Source of the DNA: Prauserella_A sp040635515
Lineage (GTDB): Bacteria; Actinomycetota; Actinomycetes; Mycobacteriales; Pseudonocardiaceae
Reading direction: 5' to 3'
DNA: 64,000 nucleotides
Assembly (NCBI GenBank): GCA_040635515.1
Contig: JBEYHY010000001.1
Location: forward strand, 744,001-808,000
How positions within the stretch are numbered: the stretch's first letter is position 1; each line of letters begins with the position of its first letter. This document shows, piece by piece, positions 16,311-24,709 of this stretch. The position numbers and the translations under genes are program-made. The notes under the pieces were generated by a model. The model was not told where the DNA came from. It worked only from the letters and a program-made list of their open reading frames with translations, and did no database searches.

Positions 16311-17228
16311 ATGAGAGTTGTGGTGGCGGGATCCTCCGGCTTCGTCGGCCGCAAGCTCTGCCCCGCGCTGGAAGAAGCGGGGCACACCGTGCTGGCGATG
16401 ACGAGGCAGCCGGAGCACTACACCGGCGCGGGCACCGCGGTGTACGGCGACGTCCACGACGAGGATTCACTGCGCTCGGCGCTGGCCGGTGCCGACGCGG
16501 CGTACTATCTCGTGCATTCGCTGGGGGAACGGGACTTCGAACGTCAGGACGCCGCGGCGGCGAGGGCGTTCGCCGTCGCCGCAAGGGATGCCGGTGTACG
16601 CGGCATGGTGTATCTCGGCGGTCTCGGTGAGGATTCCGACGAGCTTTCCGCGCATCTGCGCAGCAGAAGACAGGTCGAGTACGTACTCGCCGCCGAAGGT
16701 GTTCCTGTCACCGTCCTGCGCGCCGGCATCATCATCGGGCACGGTGGGATCTCCTGGGAGATCACCCGCCAGCTCGTGGAGAACCTTCCCGTGATGGTCA
16801 CGCCGCGATGGGTCGGTACCCGGGCCCAGCCCATCGCGGTCGCCGACGTCGTGCGGTATCTCGTGGCCGTGCTCGGGGAACCTGCCGCGAGCGGGAGGAC
16901 CTTCGAAATCGGCGGGAGCGAGGTACTGACCTATGTGGACATGCTGAAAAGGCTCGCGGTACTGGAAGGGCGGCGGCTGCTCGTGATCGCTGTTCCCTTC
17001 CTGTCGCCCCGGTTGTCGTCACAGTGGCTGTCGCTGGTCACCGACGTCGACGTGCCGACGGGAAGGGCGCTCATCGATTCGATGGGCAACGAGGTCGTCG
17101 TCTCCGGCGAGCGCAACGGTGGTATTCGCGAGATCGCGGACTTCACGCCCATGGGGTACGACGACGCCGCGCTGGCCGCGTTGCGGGAGCGAGCGATGTC
17201 CCATCGGGAGCGGAAGGAACGCCGGTGA
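16311..17228 (+). CDS. NAD(P)-binding (atypical SDR) protein
   Basis: A 305-residue Rossmann-fold protein. The dinucleotide motif GSSGFVGRKL is at residues 8-17, and the NTD is followed by YGDVHDEDSL, as in NmrA/SDR_a5-like proteins annotated as NAD(P)H-binding. It lacks the YxxxK catalytic pair of classical SDRs in the expected place, so it may be a sensor or an atypical reductase. ATG at 16311; upstream in-frame starts lack a good ribosome-binding site. It is coupled to the CPBP gene, which starts 1 nt inside its stop. Confidence 0.75.
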   Translation: MRVVVAGSSGFVGRKLCPALEEAGHTVLAMTRQPEHYTGAGTAVYGDVHDEDSLRSALAGADAAYYLVHSLGERDFERQDAAAARAFAVAARDAGVRGMVYLGGLGEDSDELSAHLRSRRQVEYVLAAEGVPVTVLRAGIIIGHGGISWEITRQLVENLPVMVTPRWVGTRAQPIAVADVVRYLVAVLGEPAASGRTFEIGGSEVLTYVDMLKRLAVLEGRRLLVIAVPFLSPRLSSQWLSLVTDVDVPTGRALIDSMGNEVVVSGERNGGIREIADFTPMGYDDAALAALRERAMSHRERKERR

Positions 17229-17908
17229 TGCGGTCTCGCGATCCGGCGAGGCGGACGCGGGTGCTGGCCTTCACCGGAGTGCTGGGCGCCGCGACGCTGG
17301 GCCGCTCGCTGTCGGCCCCGCCCGCGTCGAGGACGTTCTACGTCTTCGGCTCGGTGACCGCCGCCGTGTGGGTCGCGGGCGGGTTGCTCGCGGGCCCGGA
17401 GCGCTCGTCGCGGCGGCCCGCTGCTCGGGGGGCGTGGCCCGCGGGGATCGCGACCGGGGTTGCGGCGTTCGGGTTCTTCCGGGTGTGCGCCGTGCTCGCG
17501 CGGCGGATCCCGTTGCTGCGCAAGGCGATCACCGGGGTGCTGCGACACGCGAAGGCGGGAGACCCGAAGGCGATCCTGCTGACCACCGTGATCAACGGCG
17601 CGGCGGAGGAGGTGTTCTTCCGCGGTGCGGTGTACGCGGCGGGCGGCGGGCGGCCGGTGGTGACGTCGACGGCGGCGTACGTGCTCGTCACGATGGCGAC
17701 CCGCAATCCGGCTCTGGTGGCGGCCTCCGCCGCGATGGGAACACTCTGCGGGCTGCAACGGAAGGCGAGCGGGGGAATCACGGCACCGGTGCTGACCCAC
17801 CTCGTGTGGTCGGTGCTCATGGTGCGCGCGCTTCCTCGGTTGTTCGGTGACTCCGGCGATCCGTCCGCTGAGGACGGTCGTGCCGGTTGTCGTGCCCGTA
17901 AAGTGTGA
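17228..17908 (+). CDS. CPBP-family intramembrane metalloprotease
   Basis: A 226-residue membrane protein with about six segments. CPBP (Abi/CAAX-type) motifs are present: the glutamate pair in AAEEVFFRGAVY and the later THLVWSVLMV histidine. These proteases or protease-like proteins process prenylated or other membrane substrates. ATG at 17228 overlaps the upstream stop by one base, with AAGGA 8 nt upstream, so translation is coupled. The substrate is unknown. The C-terminal 20 residues are polar and poorly conserved. Confidence 0.8.
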   Translation: MRSRDPARRTRVLAFTGVLGAATLGRSLSAPPASRTFYVFGSVTAAVWVAGGLLAGPERSSRRPAARGAWPAGIATGVAAFGFFRVCAVLARRIPLLRKAITGVLRHAKAGDPKAILLTTVINGAAEEVFFRGAVYAAGGGRPVVTSTAAYVLVTMATRNPALVAASAAMGTLCGLQRKASGGITAPVLTHLVWSVLMVRALPRLFGDSGDPSAEDGRAGCRARKV

Positions 17909-17981
17909 AATGCCCGTGCCTCGCGTCCCGCTGTTCCGGTCGCATACTGAGGGAGCCGCGTCTTCAGGATCGGAGTGAGCC

Positions 17982-18230
17982 ATGAGCACCGTACGCGCAG
18001 GCTGGGGCAGGACCATCGGGACGAAGCTGCGGGCGGTGCCGGTCACCACGTGGGTCGCGCTGGCCATCGTCGTGGTGGCGCTGGTGTTCGTGTTGCAGAA
18101 CCGCAACGAGACGAGTGTTCACCTTTTCGGGGCGTCGCTGACGGCGCCGTTGTGGCTGACCTTGCTGTTCACCTTCCTCGCCGGTGTGCTCGCGGGCTGG
18201 CTCGGCAAGCGGAAGCGGACTCGCCGTTAG
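17982..18230 (+). CDS. LapA (DUF1049) domain membrane protein
   Basis: An 82-residue protein with two membrane segments. The core FVLQNRNETSVHLFG is the LapA/DUF1049 signature (N-x-x-x-V-x-F-x between the helices), followed by a segment ending in AGWLGKRKR. In proteobacteria LapA helps lipopolysaccharide assembly; in actinobacteria the role is unknown. ATG at 17982. The 21-bp repeat array begins 20 bp after its stop. Confidence 0.8.
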   Translation: MSTVRAGWGRTIGTKLRAVPVTTWVALAIVVVALVFVLQNRNETSVHLFGASLTAPLWLTLLFTFLAGVLAGWLGKRKRTRR

Positions 18231-18249
18231 CGGCCCGGCGCCGCGTCGC

Positions 18250-18417
18250 GAGTTCCCCGCCCAGGCCGCCGAGATCCGCACTCGGGAGCGCGAGATCCGC
18301 ATTCAGGACGGCGAGTTCTGCGTTCGGGAGCGCGAGTTCCGCGTTCAGGTCGCCGAGATGCGCGCTCGGGACGGCGAGTTCTGCGTTCAGGCGGGTGAGA
18401 TGCGCACTGGAGCGTCG
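18250..18417. repeat. Array 1 of 21-bp tandem repeats (about 8 units)
   Basis: Units start at 18250, 18271, 18292, 18313, 18334, 18355, 18376 and 18397. Each has the form GAG-TT/AT-CC/CTGC..TTC/CTC-AGG/GGG with a 6-nt variable end such as GTCGCC or GACGGC. Spacing is exactly 21 bp, so reading frame is kept; on the plus strand units would read EF/EI-RxQ-type heptads. No start codon or ribosome-binding site precedes it, so I treat it as non-coding. Confidence 0.8.
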
Positions 18418-18551
18418 AGCCGCGATGCCGGACACGTGAGACGGCCAACGCCGGAACAACCCGGTCCGCAGGGGCGACGCCATCGCACTCCGATAGTAGT
18501 CGATAACAGTACGCGACTTCGGCGGTGGCGCCGGTGCCGAATGTCGATCTC

Positions 18552-18782
18552 GGCCGCCTGGATGCGCATCTCGCCGTCCCCGACGCGCATCTCGCGGCCC
18601 TGAGGGCAGAGCTGACCGTCCTGAGCGCGGAACTCGGCAGCCCCAGTGTCGAACTCACCGTCCTGAGTGCGGAACTCGGCGACCTGAGTGCGGAACTCGG
18701 CGACCTGAGTGCGGAACTCGCCGTCCTGAGTGCGGAACTCGGCGACCTGAGTGCGGATCTCGGCGACCTGTGCGGCGGCGCG
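18552..18782. repeat. Array 2 of 21-bp tandem repeats (10 units plus a partial), inverted to array 1
   Basis: Units of 21 bp end at 18572, 18593, 18614, 18635, 18656, 18677, 18698, 18719, 18740 and 18761. The best-kept unit contains CTGAGTGCGGAACTC; units at 18678 and 18699 are identical. This is the reverse complement of the array 1 consensus (GAGTTCCGCATTCAG). The two arrays face each other across about 135 bp, forming an interrupted inverted repeat. Sequence 18783-18841 up to the operator shows nothing I can name. Confidence 0.8.
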
Positions 18783-18841
18783 GGGCGGCCGCGAGATCCG
18801 GGATCGCCGAGGGGGCTGGCTCGATCCCACTCGGGTATGTT

Positions 18842-18868
18842 CTTATACGTACAACATGTACGTATAAG
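18842..18868. promoter_or_regulatory. Perfect 12-bp-arm palindrome, likely operator of the sugar-acid operon
   Basis: CTTATACGTACA and TGTACGTATAAG are exact mirror images around ACA. It is 35 bp before the GTG start of the KdgT-like gene. The size and TATAC cores suit a HutC-type GntR dimer, and such a regulator ends this operon. Confidence 0.75.
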
Positions 18869-18903
18869 CGACCTACGGGTCGGGTGCCTGCAAGGAGGCC
18901 GGC

Positions 18904-19902
18904 GTGAGTGGTTCGGAAACGTCGCGAGTTCCCCTGTTCGCCACGATGCAACGCATCCCGGGCGGGCTGATGCTGATTCCGCTGGTTCTCGGCACGCTTT
19001 TCGGCACCTTCGCCCCCGGCGCGCTGGGAATCGGCAGCTTCACGACCGCGCTGTTCCAGGACAGCGCGATGCCGCTCATCGCGCTGCTGATCTTCGCGAC
19101 CGGCACCCAGGTCTCGATGCGCACCGGCGGTCCGATTCTCGCGACCGCGGGCACGATGCTGCTGATGAAGAGCCTGATCCCGGCGGGTCTGGTCGTGCTG
19201 CTCGGAGTCTTCGTCGGCATCGACGGCCTGCTCGGCGTCTCGCTGCTCGGCCTGCTCGCCGCGATCGACAACAGCAATGGCGGGCTTTGGCTCGCGTTCG
19301 CGGGCCAGTACGGCGACGAGCGCGATCGCGGCGCCTACATCGCCAGCGCCGTCAACGACGGGCCGTTCTTGAGCCTGCTGTTCCTCGGCGCGTCGGGATT
19401 CGGCGACATCCCGGTGCTCGCGCTGGTCGCCGCCATCGTGCCGTTCCTGCTCGGTGTGCTCGTCGGCAACCTCGACCGGCAGTGGAGCAAGGTCGTCGAG
19501 CCGGTACCCAACATCGTCATCCCGTTCTTCGCTTTCGCGCTCGGTACCGGGATCGACCTCGGTGACGTGGTCACCGGCGGGCTTACCGGTGTTGTCGTCG
19601 GCCTGATCGTGGCACCGTTCACCGGCTTCCTCTGCTACCTCGGATACCGTTTCATCCTGCGCCGTGGCGCGATGTCCGGGATCGGTTTCGCGCAGGGTAC
19701 GACCGCGGGCAACGCCATCGCCACCCCGGCGGTCGTCGCGGCGGCCGACCCGCGCTTCCAGGAGTTCGTCGGCACCGCGACAGCTCAAGTGGCGGCATCG
19801 GTGCTGGTGACGGCCATCGTCGCGCCGCTGCTGGCAACGTATGCACTCAAACGAGCCGGCGCGCTGCGTCCGGCCGGGATCGTGGAGACGCAACCGTCAT
19901 GA
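18904..19902 (+). CDS. KdgT-family sugar-acid permease
   Basis: A 332-residue membrane protein with about ten segments, matching the 2-keto-3-deoxygluconate permease family along its length: IPGGLMLIPLVLGTLFGTFAPG at the start (conserved glycines) and AAIDNSNGGLW in the middle. It probably imports an aldonic or keto-deoxy acid with protons. GTG at 18904 is preceded by AAGGAGGCCGGC. It is the first gene of a four-gene operon. Because the next two genes encode a four-carbon acid kinase and PdxA2, threonate or erythronate is a likelier substrate than KDG; this is inference from context. Confidence 0.85.
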   Translation: MSGSETSRVPLFATMQRIPGGLMLIPLVLGTLFGTFAPGALGIGSFTTALFQDSAMPLIALLIFATGTQVSMRTGGPILATAGTMLLMKSLIPAGLVVLLGVFVGIDGLLGVSLLGLLAAIDNSNGGLWLAFAGQYGDERDRGAYIASAVNDGPFLSLLFLGASGFGDIPVLALVAAIVPFLLGVLVGNLDRQWSKVVEPVPNIVIPFFAFALGTGIDLGDVVTGGLTGVVVGLIVAPFTGFLCYLGYRFILRRGAMSGIGFAQGTTAGNAIATPAVVAAADPRFQEFVGTATAQVAASVLVTAIVAPLLATYALKRAGALRPAGIVETQPS

Positions 19903-21101
19903 GCTACGACGTCGCGATCATCGCCGACGACCTGACCGGCGCCGGTGACACCGCGGTGCAGTTCACCGAGGAGGGCTGGACCGCAGAGCTCAGACTGCGC
20001 GGCGGTGAGACCAGCGAGGGTGCCACGGCGACGGTCGTAGCCGTGACGACGGATTCGCGAGCGCTCGGCGAAGACGAGGCCGCCGTCAGGGTTCGCGACG
20101 CGGCCGCGGAATTGCGTGGCCAGGGTGTGACCAGGTTCTTCAAGAAGGTCGACTCGACGCTGCGCGGTCCCATCCGGGCCGAGATCGACGCCGCGCTCGG
20201 CGTGCTGGCACCGGACACGATCGCCGTGGTCTGTCCCGCTTTTCCCGATGTGGGCAGGACGGTCTCCGGTGGGACGCTGCTCGTCGACGGAGTCCCTGTC
20301 GCCGAGACGGTGATCGGTTCGGATCCGGTCACCCCGGTGACCGTGAGCGAGGTACCCGAACTGCTCGGGGCGCCGCTGGTGCGGCTCGATCCGGCCGAGG
20401 CGCCCGAGCGATGGGCCGAACGGATCCGTGAGGCAGGCAGCACGGTCGTCGTACTGGACGCGACCGACAACGCGGGCCTCGATCGGATCGCCGCGGCGGT
20501 CGCCGAACTCGGCGACCGCGCACTGCCCGTGGGTTCCGCCGGCCTCGCCGCCGCGCTCGCGCGCCGGTGGCGGCCACGGGAACAACGCGCCTCGACCGCG
20601 CTTGTCGTGGTCACGAGCCTCAACGCGGCCGCCCGCGAGCAGGCCGCAGCGCTCACCGGGGCCGCCGCGGTGCGTCACGAACCGACCGGGCACGAGCTGT
20701 CCGACGACGCCGCGTGGGAAGGGTTCGTCGGCGCCGTGCTCGCCTCGGCGGGTGCCCGGCCACGCACCCTGCTCCTGATCGCCCCCGAACGGGAAACCGC
20801 GACCGTGGGCGCGGGCCTGGTACCGCGCCGCCTCGCCGACGCCGCCGCACGGGTGGTGCGCTCGGGAGAGGTGGCCGGGGTCGTCGTCACGGGTGGCGAC
20901 GGGGCGAGGGCACTGCTGGACGGGCTCGGCAGCACCGGGATCCGGTTGCGCGGCCACGTCGCGCCCGGCGTCGCGCTCGGCGCGGTCGTCGGTGGCTGGG
21001 CGGCGGGGCTGCCGGTCGCGACGAAAGCGGGTGGCTTCGGTGGCCCCGAGGTATTGATCAAGGCCGCGGACGCGGTACGAGAGAACAGGAGCGATCGTTG
21101 A
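19899..21101 (+). CDS. Four-carbon acid sugar kinase (DUF1537; DtnK/OtnK family)
   Basis: A 400-residue kinase with the two DUF1537 domains. N-terminal: IIADDLTGAGDTAVQF (substrate side), FKKVDSTLRGP and a VVCPAFPDVGR segment. C-terminal (about residues 230-400): VVTGGDGARALL and TKAGGFGGPEVL, the nucleotide-binding motifs. The family phosphorylates C4 acids such as D-threonate at O4. ATG at 19899 overlaps the transporter stop by 4 nt. The next gene, PdxA2, would oxidise the 4-phosphate product. D-threonate versus D-erythronate cannot be told from the sequence. Confidence 0.87.
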   Translation: MSYDVAIIADDLTGAGDTAVQFTEEGWTAELRLRGGETSEGATATVVAVTTDSRALGEDEAAVRVRDAAAELRGQGVTRFFKKVDSTLRGPIRAEIDAALGVLAPDTIAVVCPAFPDVGRTVSGGTLLVDGVPVAETVIGSDPVTPVTVSEVPELLGAPLVRLDPAEAPERWAERIREAGSTVVVLDATDNAGLDRIAAAVAELGDRALPVGSAGLAAALARRWRPREQRASTALVVVTSLNAAAREQAAALTGAAAVRHEPTGHELSDDAAWEGFVGAVLASAGARPRTLLLIAPERETATVGAGLVPRRLADAAARVVRSGEVAGVVVTGGDGARALLDGLGSTGIRLRGHVAPGVALGAVVGGWAAGLPVATKAGGFGGPEVLIKAADAVRENRSDR

Positions 21102-22141
21102 CCGAGCAGCAGCCGCCCACACTCGCCCTCACCCTTGGCGACGTCGCGGGGATCGGCCCGGAAATCACGGTGCGGACCCTGTTGCACCACAACGATCTCA
21201 GGGAGATCTGCAAGCCGGTCGTCGTCGGCGACGCCGGCGCGGTCAGGAGGGCCGTCGCCGTCCTCGGCGAGGACCCCGCGGTGGTCCGGGTGCTGACCTC
21301 GCCGAGGGAGGCCGAGAACATCGAGGGCACGATCGAGGTCGTGCAGGAAGGTGAGCCGCTCCAGGAGCTTCCGGCAGGTGAACTGAGCGGGATCGCGGGC
21401 GACGCCGCGGCGAGGTTTGTCATGCGGGCCTGCGCGCTGGCAAGGGAAGGGCTCGTCGACGGCATCGTGACGGCCCCGCTCAACAAGGCCGCCATGCACG
21501 CGGGAGGACACGACTGGCCGGGGCACACCGAACTGCTCGCCCACGAGTTCGGCGTGACCAATTTCAGCCTCGTCCTCTCCGCGGGTGAGCTGTACTTCTT
21601 CCACCTCACCACCCACGTTTCCCTGCGCGACGCGATCGAGGGAGTCACCGCGGAGCGCACGGACAACGTGCTGCGCCTCGCCGGTTCCTTCGCGACGGCG
21701 CTCGGCAAGGGAACGGAGCGGATCGGCGTGGCCGGGCTCAACCCGCACGCGGGGGAGAACCGGCTCTTCGGTGACGAGGACGCCGACATCCTCGCTCCCG
21801 CGGTGGAAAGGGCGAAGGCACAGGGAATCAACGCGGCGGGCCCGCTACCGGCCGACGCGCTCATCCCTTCCGCCGTCAGGGGAAACTGGCGCTTCGTCGT
21901 CGTGTGCTACCACGACCAGGGCCACGCGCCGTTCAAGGCGGTCTACGGCGACGACGGCGTGAACATCACCGTCGGTCTTCCGGTCGTGCGGGTGTCGGTC
22001 GACCACGGCACCGCGTTCGACATCGCGGGCAAGGGCATCGCGAGGGAAGCCAGCATGGTGCTCGCGACACGAAGGGCCGCCGAACTCGCTCCCGGCTGGC
22101 ACCAGGTGTGGGAGACCGCCCGCGCGGGTTCCCCGGCATAG
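21098..22141 (+). CDS. pdxA2: 4-phospho-D-threonate/erythronate 3-dehydrogenase (PdxA2)
   Basis: A 347-residue PdxA-family dehydrogenase. It carries TLGDVAGIGPEIT at the N-terminus, the PLNKAAMHAGG lysine loop, a metal-binding GHTELLAHEF, and YHDQGHAPFKAV with HGTAFDIAGKG near the end. PdxA2 enzymes oxidise 4-phospho-D-threonate; decarboxylation then gives dihydroxyacetone phosphate. They differ from the B6-biosynthetic PdxA by their kinase neighbour. The start is a TTG at 21098 inside the kinase stop (TTGA), with AGGAG 6 nt upstream; no better start exists. Confidence 0.88.
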   Translation: MTEQQPPTLALTLGDVAGIGPEITVRTLLHHNDLREICKPVVVGDAGAVRRAVAVLGEDPAVVRVLTSPREAENIEGTIEVVQEGEPLQELPAGELSGIAGDAAARFVMRACALAREGLVDGIVTAPLNKAAMHAGGHDWPGHTELLAHEFGVTNFSLVLSAGELYFFHLTTHVSLRDAIEGVTAERTDNVLRLAGSFATALGKGTERIGVAGLNPHAGENRLFGDEDADILAPAVERAKAQGINAAGPLPADALIPSAVRGNWRFVVVCYHDQGHAPFKAVYGDDGVNITVGLPVVRVSVDHGTAFDIAGKGIAREASMVLATRRAAELAPGWHQVWETARAGSPA

Positions 22142-22151
22142 ACTGCCGATC

Positions 22152-23003
22152 ATGGGCGTCGACAGGAACGACTCGCGGCCACTGCACCAGCAGGTCGCGC
22201 AGTCGCTTCGGCAGCGGATCCTCGGGCACGACCTGCCGCCGGGCGCGGCGCTGCCGAGTGAGGCCGAACTGTGCTCGGCTTTCGGGGTCGGCCGCAGTGT
22301 GGTCCGCCAGGCCGTGGCCGGTCTCGCCGCCGAAGGGCTGCTCATCCGCAGCCAGGGCAGGCCGACGGTGGTCGCCTCACCTTCCGAGTACCGGAGGCTG
22401 GTCCAGCGGGCGACCGGCATGTTCGACCAGTTCGCCGGAAGCGGCCAGGAGCTGCGTACCACCGTGCGTGAGCTGTGTGCCGACGAACCGCCGCCGCCGG
22501 CGAGGGCATTTCTGCGCACGGCGGAGACGGTGCGCCTGGAGAGGGTCCGGCTCGTCGGCGGCAACCCACTGTCCTATGTGCGCACGTGGCTGCCATCGGA
22601 GCGGGTTCCCGGTTTGACGGCGGAGGAACTCACCGACGCCTCGTTGCATCGGTTGCTCGCGAGCCGCTACGAGCTGCGGCCGGTGAGCGGGCGGAGGCAG
22701 GTGCGCGCGGTCGCGGCCGACGACATGCTCGCCGAGGCCCTGCACACCGAGCAGGGCGGCCCGCTGCTGTTGCTGGAAGGTGAGACCACCGACCAGTACG
22801 ACCGGCCGCTCGAATGGTTTTCCGCGTGGCACAGGGCAGATCGGGTAGTTTTCGACATCGACGTGTCGGAAACGGCGGAGACCGTGCGGATCGGCCCGCT
22901 CGGCGGGGAGTCCGCCGGTCTCGCCGGCGAAACCGGGCCGGGGACGGCCGAACTGGCGAGGGCAAGGGAATTGCTCGCCGAACTCGGGAAGCTGCTCGGC
23001 TGA
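22152..23003 (+). CDS. GntR-family (HutC/UTRA) regulator of the sugar-acid operon
   Basis: A 283-residue regulator. The winged helix (about residues 10-75: LPPGAALPSEAELCSAFG and SVVRQAVAGL) is followed by a UTRA effector domain (about residues 95-240) with LERVRLVGGNPLSYVRTW. It follows PdxA2 by 10 bp and ends the operon. Its probable site is the perfect palindrome at 18842-18868. The effector is likely the C4 acid or its phosphate. It converges with the PapA-like gene. Confidence 0.85.
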   Translation: MGVDRNDSRPLHQQVAQSLRQRILGHDLPPGAALPSEAELCSAFGVGRSVVRQAVAGLAAEGLLIRSQGRPTVVASPSEYRRLVQRATGMFDQFAGSGQELRTTVRELCADEPPPPARAFLRTAETVRLERVRLVGGNPLSYVRTWLPSERVPGLTAEELTDASLHRLLASRYELRPVSGRRQVRAVAADDMLAEALHTEQGGPLLLLEGETTDQYDRPLEWFSAWHRADRVVFDIDVSETAETVRIGPLGGESAGLAGETGPGTAELARARELLAELGKLLG

Positions 23004-23010
23004 GCTCGCG

Positions 23011-24408
23011 TCAGCTCATGCGGCCCTTCGCCATGTCGTGAAGCGTTTCGACGACCAGGTCCTTGAATGTCGCCTTGGTTTCGTGTGCTCGCGGGGTGTC
23101 GGCGTAGATGGAATTGACGAAAAGGCCATCGGAGTTGCGGTGGAACCAGTGGCAGATCCCGTTGCTGCGCGAGGCCCAGATGTGCTTCTTCGCGTTCCAC
23201 CTGGGGAGCTGCTCACCACCGAGCGCCTTGCGGAAGTCGAGATAGGAGAAGAAGTTCACCGCGTAGGGCCACGACCTGAGGCTGGCGAGTTCGGGGGCCA
23301 GCACCTGCCACGCCTTGACGAAGGGGACCTCCGCTCCCGCGAGCATGTCCTGTAGGGCGACATCGACGCCCTTGACGAGTTCGGCGAACTCCTTGCCCGC
23401 CGGGACGGAGAACTCGATGGGCATCGTGTTCACGAACCAGCCCATCGAGTGCCGCCAGTCGCCTTGCCCTCGCTCGCTGACCGGCATCAGCCCCCGGTAC
23501 ACGTCGGGGCCGCCCGCTTCGCGCAGCGCGACGCCGGTCGCGGCGAGTACGGCCATCGACAACCGCCCGCCCGCACTGACGCTGCGGTCGCTGAGTGCGG
23601 CGGTCTCCTCGGCGGTGAGCAACGCGTCGGTGTCGTTGACCGTCTCGTACATCTCGCCGGGCTCGAGCCCGAGGTCGAGCGGGTAGCGGGGGAAGAAGCC
23701 GTCGTTGCGTTCGGTGAAGTCCCGCCAGTATCCGAGCCGGGGATCGTCGGCCTCGATGGAGGTGTAGCGGTGACGCTGGACATGGCCGAAGTCGACGTAG
23801 CTGCCCGCCTCGGGGAGATCGGGTTCGCGGCCCTCGGCGTAAGCCGTGTAGGCGGCGGTGATGTCGTTGACCGCGATGGGGCTCGACATGCCGTCGCAAA
23901 CGAGGTGGTCGTATGCCACGAACATCGTGGTGTACTCAGGGCGTTCGACCGAGCCCATCACGATGAGCGGCCAGCGCAGGGTGTCGATACCGGTCACGAA
24001 GAACTCGTGGATGAAGTTCCTGAGTCCGGCCGTCGTCGCCACGTATCCGATGTCGTCGCGGGTGATCGTGAGCTCGTCGGCCGGCATCGCGGCGCAGCTC
24101 ACGTCGCCGGTGAGTCCCGCGAACTCACAGCGCAGTACCTCGTGCCTGCGCACGAAGTACAGCAATGCGGATTCCAGTGCCGCGTGGTCGAGTGCGCCGG
24201 GAAGTTCGAAGGTCGTCGCCACCCACGAGGCGAGCGGGTCGGCGTCTTTTCTGGCTTCGACAGCGGCCGTGAAATGCTTGTCCTGGTTGAACGAGGCGCC
24301 GCGCCGCCGCGTTTCGGCTCCTTCGGGGGCGACCGCGGCCGAGCCGAGCCGCCATTCCGACACGTGGCCCGGCTCGATGTCCAATTGGCGGATGGGGATC
24401 TGCAGCAT
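23011..24408 (-). CDS. Condensation-domain acyltransferase (PapA-like)
   Basis: A 465-residue free-standing condensation-fold protein. The catalytic motif reads YDHLVCDG where the family has HHxxxDG, so the second histidine and the DG are kept but the first histidine is Tyr. Downstream, MGWFVNTMPIEF fits the conserved condensation latch region. Mycobacterial PapA enzymes esterify polyketide or sugar hydroxyls with acyl chains; no polyketide synthase is nearby here. ATG at 24408 gives MLQIPIRQLDIEPGHVSEW; in-frame starts further upstream (to 24465) are possible. There are no cotranscribed partners. Confidence 0.75.
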   Translation of the reverse strand: MLQIPIRQLDIEPGHVSEWRLGSAAVAPEGAETRRRGASFNQDKHFTAAVEARKDADPLASWVATTFELPGALDHAALESALLYFVRRHEVLRCEFAGLTGDVSCAAMPADELTITRDDIGYVATTAGLRNFIHEFFVTGIDTLRWPLIVMGSVERPEYTTMFVAYDHLVCDGMSSPIAVNDITAAYTAYAEGREPDLPEAGSYVDFGHVQRHRYTSIEADDPRLGYWRDFTERNDGFFPRYPLDLGLEPGEMYETVNDTDALLTAEETAALSDRSVSAGGRLSMAVLAATGVALREAGGPDVYRGLMPVSERGQGDWRHSMGWFVNTMPIEFSVPAGKEFAELVKGVDVALQDMLAGAEVPFVKAWQVLAPELASLRSWPYAVNFFSYLDFRKALGGEQLPRWNAKKHIWASRSNGICHWFHRNSDGLFVNSIYADTPRAHETKATFKDLVVETLHDMAKGRMS

Positions 24409-24709
24409 TGACGTCCCAACGGTTCGGGGAATGGGGAGAGCGGGCACGCCGAGCATCGGCTGCACGAAGGTATGAACCTTTACGCGCCGACAGCTACTCT
24501 GGGTCTCGCTCTGTCGGTGTCCCGGTCAGTCGTCCGGGTGGATCGGTGGCCGTATCGGCCGCGGCGATCACCCAGGAACATCGTATTTTCCTTACCTGCC
24601 AAGAAGATTCGCTGACCGGGCCGCAGCCTAGCAGGAGGGGAACCACGGGCAGGACAAGGGCGCCGCAGGACACGCAACGGCGCGGGCCCGACTGGCTACT
24701 GTGGACGAT
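24409..24709. other. Intergenic region upstream of the PapA-like gene
   Basis: About 300 bp that hold the promoter of the PapA-like gene and the 3' flank of the membrane protein at 24710. An AT-richer patch (CGTATTTTCCTTACC, near 24582) is the only visible promoter-like element. I see no gene here. Confidence 0.4.

Noticed and set aside
18250..18782. CRISPR array
   Set aside because: Repeats are contiguous 21-bp units without spacers and no cas genes are near.
18387..18830. Minus-strand frame reading through the 21-bp repeats (EFRTQ-like heptads)
   Set aside because: The repeat forces all frames open; there is no ribosome-binding site and flanks are non-conserved, so a coiled-coil protein is not supported.
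24582..24604. IdeR/DtxR iron box (CTTACCT half)
   Set aside because: Only one half-site matches; the other half does not, so it is not enough to claim iron control of the PapA-like gene.
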